Assembly (NCBI GenBank): GCA_013297745.1
Contig: JAAFIM010000012.1
Span: 1 to 64,000, forward strand
DNA: 64,000 nt
Direction: 5' to 3'
DNA from: Chitinophagales bacterium
GTDB lineage: Bacteria > Bacteroidota > Bacteroidia > Chitinophagales > Saprospiraceae
Part shown: positions 45,699 to 52,655 of the stretch, in pieces
Numbering within the stretch: the first letter of the stretch is position 1
Layout: each line of letters opens with the position of its first letter
Made by a program: the position numbers and the translations under genes
The notes under the pieces: generated by a model
Databases searched by the model: none
What the model was told of the DNA's origin: nothing
What the model saw: the letters and a program-made list of their open reading frames with translations, nothing else

Positions 45699-46145
45699 AT
45701 GAGCACTTATACCCAAATTTTATACCAGCTTATTTTCAGCACAAAATATAGAAATCCAACCTTGTTAAAAGAAAACAGAGCGGATTTATACAATTATATG
45801 CATCAAATACTATTAAATAAAGATTGTTTTGTGCATCAAATTGGGGGAATAGAAGACCATACGCACATCGTTTTTGCGCTTCATCCCAGCGTAGCTTTGG
45901 CTGATTTGGTTAGAGACATCAAATTAAGCACCAATGCTTTTATCAAAGAAAAAGCAATTTTTCCCCATTTTGAAGGTTGGCAAAGTGGATATGGTGCGTT
46001 TACTTATAGCGTGGCTGCTAAAAAAAATCTGATTGCTTATGTCAAAAATCAAGAAGAGCATCATAAAACACAAAATTCTACGGATGAGCTAAAAGAGATA
46101 TTGAAGGAGTTTCAAATTGAATATGACGAAAGATATTTTTTCTAA
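45699..46145 (+). CDS. REP-associated / IS200-like Y1 HUH transposase 1
   Basis: The 148-residue protein has the Y1 transposase layout: HUH motif HTH at 54-56 (IEDHTHIVFAL) and catalytic Tyr114 (LIAYVKNQEEHH). It begins MSTYTQILYQLIFSTKYRNP and ends in EYDERYF. IS200/IS605 TnpA enzymes cut and join single-stranded DNA at hairpins, and RAYTs are their single-copy, REP-linked relatives. The adjacent palindrome array supports a RAYT reading. About 104 of 148 residues match the second copy at 48602 by hand alignment. It lacks a TnpB partner. Confidence 0.88.
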   Translation: MSTYTQILYQLIFSTKYRNPTLLKENRADLYNYMHQILLNKDCFVHQIGGIEDHTHIVFALHPSVALADLVRDIKLSTNAFIKEKAIFPHFEGWQSGYGAFTYSVAAKKNLIAYVKNQEEHHKTQNSTDELKEILKEFQIEYDERYFF

Positions 46146-46179
46146 TCGTTTATATTTTCCACACTTTGCATTTTCTTTT

Positions 46180-46683
46180 CCCCACGCGGCGGCGTGGGGC
46201 TACCATTGTTCAAGGAGGGCTTACGCCGTTCAACCCCTTCGGGGTTGCTTTTTGCATTTTATTTTTCTTTTCCCCACGCGGCGGCGTGGGGCTACCATTG
46301 TTCAAGGAGGGCTTACGCCGTTCAACCCCTTCGGGGTTGCTTTTTGCATTTTATTTTTCTTTTCCCCACGCGGCGGCGTGGGGCTACCATTGTTCAAGGA
46401 GGGCTTACGCCGTTCAACCCCTTCGGGGTTGCTTTTTGCATTTTATTTTTCTTTTCCCCACGCGGCGGCGTGGGGTTTTATTTTTCTTTTCCCCACGCGG
46501 CGGCGTGGGGCTACCATTGTTCAAGGAGGGCTTACGCCGTTCAACCCCTTCGGGGTTGCTTTTTGCATTTTATTTTTCTTTTCCCCACGCGGCGGCGTGG
46601 GGACAACAATGCAACGTAATTTTCCACACTCAAGAGAACCCCAACGGGGTTCAATAGCGGTAACCCCACGCCGCCGCGTGGGG
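46180..46683. repeat. Array 1: REP-like palindromes, 92-bp period
   Basis: CCCCACGCGGCGGCGTGGGG (8-bp stem, GGCG loop) starts at 46180, 46272, 46364, 46456, 46491 and 46583. The step is exactly 92 bp except for a shortened 35-bp unit at 46456-46491. Each full unit also holds a second hairpin, CAACCCCTTCGGGGTTG. The last unit (46664-46683) is inverted and has the complementary GAACCCCAACGGGGTTC partner. Because 92 is not a multiple of three, all frames are similarly open, producing artefactual ORFs. 46146-46795 holds no gene. Confidence 0.93.
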
Positions 46684-46795
46684 ACAACAATGCAACGTAT
46701 TTTTCTATACACAAACAATAACAGAACGTATTTTTTTGCATCTTTCCCGCAAAGATAAGCATTTTCTCACCATTTCTAACCTTTTTTTTATTTTT

Positions 46796-48532
46796 ATGAG
46801 CAAAAAATTCTCTCAAACCACCCCCCCACAGTTTATTCCCTACGATAAAGAGATAGCGCAACAGTTGCAAACCGCGTTAAAAATACAACCCGTTTTCTGT
46901 CAATTATTGGCGCAAAGGGGTATAAATAGTTTTGATACGGCTAAGAATTTCTTTCGCCCTCAACTAAGCCAACTACACGACCCTTTTTTAATGCTGGATA
47001 TGGATAAGGCTGTGCGCCGTTTGGAAAAAGCGTTGATTAAGCGTGAAAAGATACTTGTTTATGGCGATTATGATGTAGATGGCACAACCAGCGCAGCTTT
47101 ATTGGTGAGTTTTTTGCGAGATTATAGCCCAACTGTAGATTTTTACATCCCAGACCGCCACGATGAGGGTTATGGGATTAGTCAAAAGGGGGTAGAATGG
47201 GCAAAAGGGCAAGGTTTTAATCTGATTATAGCTTTGGATTGTGGAATTAGCGCAGTAGAGCGGGTGGCTTGGGCTAAAACTCAAGGGATTGATTTTATCA
47301 TTTGCGACCATCACCTACCCGCCGAGATTTTGCCCGATGCTGTGGCTATTCTCAACCCCAAACAAGCCAATTGCAACTATCCTTTTAAAGAATTATGCGG
47401 CTGTGCTATAGGGTTTAAACTGCTACAGGCTTTTGTGATTAACAACGATATTGAACCGAGCAAATTATGGGCGCAGTTGGATTTGGTCGCTTTGGCGTTG
47501 GCTTGCGATTATGTGGATTTATACGGTGAGAATAGAATTTTAGCTTATTACGGGTTAAAACAATTAAACGAAAATCCCCGCTTAGGTTTGGATACGCTCA
47601 AGGCTTTATTGATTAGCCCAGAGGAAAATCCAGAGTTGGATATACACAGTTTAGTGTTCAAATTTGGTCCTATTATCAACGCAGCAGGGCGCATAGAACA
47701 CGCCCGCGAAGCCGTGCAGTTGTTTTTATCCACTAGCGAAATCATCTGCAATTTGCACGCCAACCGCCTGTTTGAACTGAACGAAGAACGCCGCGCCTTA
47801 GAAAAAGAAACCGCCTCTCAAGCTCGAGCGCAGTTGTTGGCTATAGAAAATTGGCAAGAAGCTCCCATATTTATACTCTATCAATCCGATTGGCACAAGG
47901 GCGTTTTGGGCATAGTGGCGGCGCGTATTGTGGAGGAATTTTCCCGCCCTGCTATCATTTTGACCCAATCCAACGGGCTTTGGGTGGGTTCGGCTCGCAG
48001 CGTGGGCGGTTTTGATATACATAAAAGTTTAGAACATTGCGCCGATTATCTTAACGCTTACGGTGGGCATCGTTCTGCTGCTGGAATGAGTATTGCGCCT
48101 GACCAGTTAGATAATTTTGTACAAACAATACAAGCTTACGCTCAAGAAAATTTCAACCCTGTTACTGATATTGAAAGTTTAAAAATAGATGCAACTATAG
48201 AATTATCACAAATAAACGATAAATTTTGGCAATTGTTGGCTCAATTCGCCCCTTTTGCTCCCGCTAATATGCGCCCTGTGTTTTATGCCCAAAATGTGCG
48301 AGCAGTAGGTTTGCCCAAATTGCTAAAAGATACCCATTTAAAATTTCAAGTAGCTACCGATGCGCAACCTTTAGATGTGATTGGGTTTAATTTAAGCGAG
48401 CATTTAGATACCGTACAATTGGGACAAAGTTTTAATATGGCTTTTGTTGTGCAAGAAAATTATTTTAAAGGACAACGCCGTTTGCAGTTGGAGGCGAGAT
48501 TTATTAGTGATTTCATAATCCCCGCGTTGTAA
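46796..48532 (+). CDS. recJ: Single-stranded-DNA exonuclease RecJ
   Basis: The start at ATG 46796 gives 578 residues. DHH-family motifs are clear: VYGDYDVDGTTSAALL (motif I), DIPDRHDEGYG-like segment (FYIPDRHDEGYG), ALDCGIS, CDHHLP (motif III), INAAGRIEHA, and the DHHA1 part with SVGGFDIHKSLEHC and GGHRSAAGMS. The C-terminal OB-like portion follows. The length matches bacterial RecJ. It degrades ssDNA 5'-3' in recombination and mismatch repair. It sits between two RAYT modules and so is a housekeeping gene inside a repeat-rich interval. Confidence 0.95.
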   Translation: MSKKFSQTTPPQFIPYDKEIAQQLQTALKIQPVFCQLLAQRGINSFDTAKNFFRPQLSQLHDPFLMLDMDKAVRRLEKALIKREKILVYGDYDVDGTTSAALLVSFLRDYSPTVDFYIPDRHDEGYGISQKGVEWAKGQGFNLIIALDCGISAVERVAWAKTQGIDFIICDHHLPAEILPDAVAILNPKQANCNYPFKELCGCAIGFKLLQAFVINNDIEPSKLWAQLDLVALALACDYVDLYGENRILAYYGLKQLNENPRLGLDTLKALLISPEENPELDIHSLVFKFGPIINAAGRIEHAREAVQLFLSTSEIICNLHANRLFELNEERRALEKETASQARAQLLAIENWQEAPIFILYQSDWHKGVLGIVAARIVEEFSRPAIILTQSNGLWVGSARSVGGFDIHKSLEHCADYLNAYGGHRSAAGMSIAPDQLDNFVQTIQAYAQENFNPVTDIESLKIDATIELSQINDKFWQLLAQFAPFAPANMRPVFYAQNVRAVGLPKLLKDTHLKFQVATDAQPLDVIGFNLSEHLDTVQLGQSFNMAFVVQENYFKGQRRLQLEARFISDFIIPAL

Positions 48533-48601
48533 TCTCAACCCCAACGAGGTTAGAATATGGATTTATTTTTGTTGATTGCATTTCAAAATCAAAAAAGCAT
48601 T

Positions 48602-49048
48602 ATGAGTACTTACACCCAAATTTTATACCAATTGGTATTTTGTACTAAGTATAGAAATCCCATTTTGTTAAAACCTTATCGCGAAAATTTATACGCTTGT
48701 ATGTCCCAAATTATAAACAACAAACTTTGTTTTTCTTATGAGATTGGGGGTATAGAAGACCATTTACATTTTATTTTCTCTTTACACCCAAGCATTGCTT
48801 TGGCGGATTTGGTTAAATCTATTAAATTGGGAAGTGCAAACTATATCAAAGAAAAAAATCTTTTTCCCGATTTTGAAGGTTGGCAAACAGGTTATGCTGC
48901 TTTTACTTACAGTTTTTCTGCAAAAGATAATTTGATTACTTACGTCAAAAATCAAGAACAGCATCACCAATCCCAAAATTCCACCGATGAGCTAAAAGAA
49001 TTATTAAAAGAGTTTGAGATTGCTTACGATGAGCGATATTTTATTTAA
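48602..49048 (+). CDS. REP-associated / IS200-like Y1 HUH transposase 2
   Basis: The start at ATG 48602 (the ORF from 48557 adds 15 unlikely residues) gives 148 residues, the same length as copy 1. HUH is HLH at 54-56 and Tyr114 lies in LITYVKNQEQHH. Roughly 70 percent of residues are identical to copy 1, so they are old paralogues rather than a recent insertion pair. The 48533-48601 leader resembles the array-2 unit (TCTCAACCCCAACGAGGTTA then ATGGATTTATTTTTG), so the gene appears embedded in its own array. No TnpB. Confidence 0.88.
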   Translation: MSTYTQILYQLVFCTKYRNPILLKPYRENLYACMSQIINNKLCFSYEIGGIEDHLHFIFSLHPSIALADLVKSIKLGSANYIKEKNLFPDFEGWQTGYAAFTYSFSAKDNLITYVKNQEQHHQSQNSTDELKELLKEFEIAYDERYFI

Positions 49049-49070
49049 TTTTTATTGCGTTTTCTATAAT

Positions 49071-49768
49071 CCCCGCGTTGTAACGCGGGGCTATTTCTGT
49101 TCAACCCCATTGGGGTTAGGATTTGGATTTGTTTTTTATAATTTACGTTTTTTCTATAATCCCCGCGTTGTAACGCGGGGCTATTTCTGTTCAACCCTGT
49201 TGGGGTTGTAATTTGGATTTGTTTTTTATAATTTACGTTTTTCCTATAATCCTCGCGTTGTAACGCGAGGCTATTTCTGTTCAACCCCGTTGGGGTTGGA
49301 ATTTGGATTTGTTTTTTATAATTTACGTTTTTCCTATAATCCTCGCGTTGTAACGCGAGGCTATTTCTGTTCAACCCCGTTGGGGTTGTAATTTGGATTT
49401 GTTTTTATTTTTATGTTTTGCGTATATTTTTTGTAATTTGCGTTCTTTATAATCTCAACCCTGTTGGGGTTGTAATTTGGATTTGTTTTTTATAATTTAC
49501 GTTTTTCCTATAATCCTCGCGTTGTAACGCGAGGCTATTTCTGTTCAACCCCGTTGGGGTTGGAATTTGGATTTGTTTTTTATAATTTACGTTTTTCCTA
49601 TAATCCTCGCGTTGTAACGCGAGGCTATTTCTGTTCAATCCCGTTGGGGTTGGAATTTGGATTTGTTTTTATTTTTATGTTTTGCGTATATTTTTTGTAA
49701 TTTGCGTTCTTTATAATCTCAACCCCAACGGGGTTGAACAGTAATTGCCCCGTGTTACAACACGGGGG
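49071..49768. repeat. Array 2: REP-like palindromes, 90-bp period with covarying stems
   Basis: CCCCGCGTTGTAACGCGGGG at 49071 and 49161, then CCTCGCGTTGTAACGCGAGG at 49251, 49341, 49515 and 49605, form 9-bp stems with a GT loop in 90-bp steps. A spacer of TTTATTTTTATGTTTTGCG separates the two blocks of units and recurs near the end. Each unit also holds a second hairpin near CAACCCCGTTGGGGTTG. The terminal copy, CCCCGTGTTACAACACGGGG (49749), is inverted. The 90-bp period creates minus-strand ORFs with a 30-residue repeat, rejected as genes. 49769-49946 shows no gene. Confidence 0.93.
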
Positions 49769-49946
49769 CGCAAGTTGTTTGTTATAAATAATAAGCGACC
49801 CATATCGTAGCCGTTTTGAACTAATTTTTTTTTGTAACCATTTTTTTATTTGACGTTATATTTTTTAAAATAAACACATTAATTTTTACATTGAATTTGT
49901 TTTTGGGCAAACACATAGGTTTGCCCCTACTAACTAACCATTATTT

Positions 49947-52331
49947 ATGAAAATTTATTTGATACTAATTTTATTCTTAGCAAGTTGCGCGAGTGTAAGC
50001 GAAGAAAAAGACGTCCAGCCCAAAGTTGCGGTTGATAATCCCGTTTTTTTCAACTATTTGAAAAAACATTACACCTATATAATCAATGAAAATAGTTTGG
50101 ACGCATCCGATGCGGACAATTTAGCTGTTTTAGACATAGATAAACAAGGTTCAAATTTGATAAAAGGAGAGATTGATTTAAGCCCTTTTCAAAATTTGCG
50201 GGAGTTTACAATCAGCAACTCGCAAATTATGCGGGTAAAAAACATACCAAAAACGATAGAGGTTTTAATCTGTAATAATAACCAAATAGATAGCTTGGAT
50301 ATAAGCCATTTGACCGGGTTAAAACGTCTGGAATGTGCTAATAATCAAATTAGACATTTAGATTTTAGCAAAAATAGCAGCTTAGAAGTGGTTATTTATA
50401 CCAATAATCCGATTAAAAACCAATTAGATAGCTTACCAAAAGGGTTAAAAGTTTGGAAATGTAGCAATACCAACTTAAAAATAAGCGATAATTTAGCTGA
50501 AAATATAAGTTTTCATCAAGAATTATCAATTTGGGAATGCGATAGTAACCAATTAATAGCTTTGCCTGAGAAATTGCCCGCAAAATTAAACTATCTATCT
50601 TGTGAAAATAACCTATTGACTGCCATTGATAATATACCTCCTCGTTTGGATAGTTTAAACTGCTCACATAATCAAATTAGTGTGTTGGGAAATATGCCTC
50701 ACACATTACAAGTGTTGAATTGCGCTTATAATCAGCTAACAACTTTCCCCGAGTTTGAAGTTATGGTAAGAGATGATGATGGGCGTCAATATAATAGTCT
50801 TCAATATCTAAACTGCTCACATAATCAAATTGATAGCATATCAAAACTACCAAATGCAAATAAATTACAAAATTTAGACTGTAGTTATAACCAAATTAGA
50901 AATTTGCCTGTTATTGTTCTTAAAAATTTAACCATTTTAGATTGTAGTTATAATCAAATTAGCAGCTTGCCAGAGTATTTGCCGTTGAGTTTATCCCATT
51001 TTAAAGCAAATAACAACCAAATTAGCCGCTTAGATTATTTGCCCTGTCAGATTAAAAATATAAATTTGGATAGTAATCAACTCGCGCATATAGGCGATTT
51101 GCCCCCAAGTGTGGTTCAGTTTAGTTTTAACCACAACCCTATTTATAATGAGCAAAAATTACTAGAGTTGGGTTGGTCAAAAAACGCTAATAATCAATGG
51201 GATAAGCCCCGAAAGGGTTATGATTGCGTGTTAAACTATATAATAAAAGCCAACTGTTCCGATTGTGCAAAAGGTTATCAACTCACTCCAGCAGCTTATC
51301 AGTTGGAAAAATTAGATTTAAGTTTAGCCCATAATTTAATAAGTGAAGAGATTGGCTCTAATTTTTTGGATTTATCCGCTTTCAACAATTTGCGGGTATT
51401 AAACGCTCACGGAGTACATTGGCGTATTGATAAGTTAATTTTACCCAAAAGTTTGCGCATTGTGGACGCTTCAGGCTTAGATACAATAGAGGGCTTAGGG
51501 GAAAATTTGTTGTATCTAAAAACGGATGTACAAGTAGATTGGGCAAAAGTTAGCCGATTAAAATGGTTAATTATAGGCTCTGGCAAATCCCATAAAGATA
51601 CTATTTATACCCTACCAAAAAGTTTAAAAAGGTTGGAAATATATGAAAAAGATATACACATTAGCGATACGATAAGTTGGTCTAATATGCTTACTTATGT
51701 TCATTTGGAAAGTCATCCCCCTTTGAGTTTATTTAATTCGCTACCTGCTGATATAAAATACCTACACATTAGGAATTTTCAGGGGCAAGAACTCCCCCCG
51801 ATTATAAACCAATTGAAAAAACTCACTTATTTTGGTTGTGATTATTGCAATAAATTGGTAAATATAAACAATTTGCCCCCAAATTTGGATACGTTGGTAC
51901 TACATAGTTCGCTATCCAATACCAACACAATAACCCAGCTTAATTTTAATAAAAAGCTAAAATATGCAAATTTATCATTTAGTAATTTTAAAAAATTAAC
52001 GTCTGTAAAAGGTTTAGGGTTAAAAAAGTTGCGTTTGCGCTATTCTGGTATGCCCAAACTACCCAATTTTAACACCCCAAATCTGACAGAATTGGATATT
52101 TCATACAGCAATTTTGACGAAATTCCCAGCAATTGGCCTGCCTCTGTGCGCGAATTGGATATATCCAGGCTGCTTATGGAAGAAAACACTTCTCGATTTG
52201 ATTGGACAAAACTGCCCTGTAGTTATTGGAAAGGGTTAAAAGTGGTAAAATTAGAACCTCAAGAATACGAAGAATTGAAAGAAAGCATAGCTTGTGCAAG
52301 AAGTAAAGGCACAAGATTTATCTATTGGTAA
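49947..52331 (+). CDS. Leucine-rich-repeat lipoprotein
   Basis: The 794-residue protein has a lipoprotein signal (MKIYLILILFLASC, lipidation Cys14). Residues ~80-400 carry many LRRs of the short ~20-residue type, LxxLxCxxNxIxxL (LKRLECANNQIRHLDFSKN; LNYLSCENNLLTAIDNIPP; LQVLNCAYNQLTTFPEF), with Cys or Ser at the ladder position. A Cys pair (CSDCAKG) interrupts around residue 440, then a second, more degenerate LRR block follows to the end. Such proteins act as surface receptors or adhesins. It lies between array 2 and another repeat element. No T9SS domain. Confidence 0.85.
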   Translation: MKIYLILILFLASCASVSEEKDVQPKVAVDNPVFFNYLKKHYTYIINENSLDASDADNLAVLDIDKQGSNLIKGEIDLSPFQNLREFTISNSQIMRVKNIPKTIEVLICNNNQIDSLDISHLTGLKRLECANNQIRHLDFSKNSSLEVVIYTNNPIKNQLDSLPKGLKVWKCSNTNLKISDNLAENISFHQELSIWECDSNQLIALPEKLPAKLNYLSCENNLLTAIDNIPPRLDSLNCSHNQISVLGNMPHTLQVLNCAYNQLTTFPEFEVMVRDDDGRQYNSLQYLNCSHNQIDSISKLPNANKLQNLDCSYNQIRNLPVIVLKNLTILDCSYNQISSLPEYLPLSLSHFKANNNQISRLDYLPCQIKNINLDSNQLAHIGDLPPSVVQFSFNHNPIYNEQKLLELGWSKNANNQWDKPRKGYDCVLNYIIKANCSDCAKGYQLTPAAYQLEKLDLSLAHNLISEEIGSNFLDLSAFNNLRVLNAHGVHWRIDKLILPKSLRIVDASGLDTIEGLGENLLYLKTDVQVDWAKVSRLKWLIIGSGKSHKDTIYTLPKSLKRLEIYEKDIHISDTISWSNMLTYVHLESHPPLSLFNSLPADIKYLHIRNFQGQELPPIINQLKKLTYFGCDYCNKLVNINNLPPNLDTLVLHSSLSNTNTITQLNFNKKLKYANLSFSNFKKLTSVKGLGLKKLRLRYSGMPKLPNFNTPNLTELDISYSNFDEIPSNWPASVRELDISRLLMEENTSRFDWTKLPCSYWKGLKVVKLEPQEYEELKESIACARSKGTRFIYW

Positions 52332-52332
52332 G

Positions 52333-52594
52333 AGATGTTTAGTAAGAATTTTTTTACATTTTCAATCAAGAAAAATAACTGTTTATGCCTTTTAAGCAAC
52401 AGACTAAAGTCTGTTGCAATTGTTTTTTTGTCCTTCAACGGGTTAAAACCCGTTGGTATTGACCGATAAAAGTATAAAACGCGCGGGGCTTCAGCCCCAA
52501 AAGCGCGAAAAAATCCTAAATATCAATTGTGCTGGGACTTTAGTCCCGCACAACATAGAGAAATTAAAAGATAAAAATCATACTAAACAACTCC
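52333..52594. repeat. Dispersed element with GTTTAGTA termini and CAACAGAC/CAACGGGT palindromes
   Basis: The left edge is AGATGTTTAGTAAGAA and the right edge CATACTAAACAACTCC. Inside, in order: CAACAGACTAAAGTCTGTTG, CAACGGGTTAAAACCCGTTG, a GCGCGGGGCTTCAGCCCC hairpin and GTGCTGGGACTTTAGTCCCG. The same order reversed occupies 40711-41003. It fills the gap between the LRR gene and the OmpA-type gene. Confidence 0.8.
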
Positions 52595-52600
52595 GTAATA

Positions 52601-52636
52601 AAAAAAGCCTTCCCCATAACGGAGAAGGCTTTTTTA
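52601..52636 (-). terminator. Terminator of the OmpA-type gene
   Basis: An 8-bp stem AAGCCTTC / GAAGGCTT with an A-run on its plus-strand left, giving a T-run after the hairpin on the minus strand. Confidence 0.8.
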
Positions 52637-52655
52637 TTTTGTGTGAATATACGAT

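Larger units (their letters stand above)
45664..46730 (+). mobile_element. RAYT module 1: transposase plus its palindrome array, bounded by direct repeats
   Basis: The module consists of the transposase gene at 45699-46145 and the array at 46180-46683. The 22-base words from 45664 and 46709 (ACACAAACAATA, then A/CAGAACGTA) differ at one base and flank the whole as direct repeats. The 3' flank also repeats GGACAACAATGCAACGTA (about 46601 and 46681). Transposon-like termini are otherwise not evident. Confidence 0.55.

Noticed and set aside
46750-46757. TATCTTTG on the minus strand reading toward array 1
   Set aside because: A good -7 match, but with no -33 element and no minus-strand gene; a single 6-base match is expected by chance in AT-rich DNA.
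46117-46758. Long overlapping ORFs with repeated PHAAAWG / PTRRRGATIVQGG peptides in several frames
   Set aside because: They are translations of the 92-bp palindrome array. The period is not a multiple of three, so the repeat opens all frames; there is no start context or family.
49045-49638. Minus-strand ORFs with a 30-residue repeat (NRNSLALQREDYRKN)
   Set aside because: They follow from the 90-bp period of array 2. The sequence is constrained by hairpins, with no sign of codon use.
46180-49768. Possible CRISPR arrays
   Set aside because: The repeats are long palindromic units with near-identical, not unique, spacers; no leader or cas gene is present.
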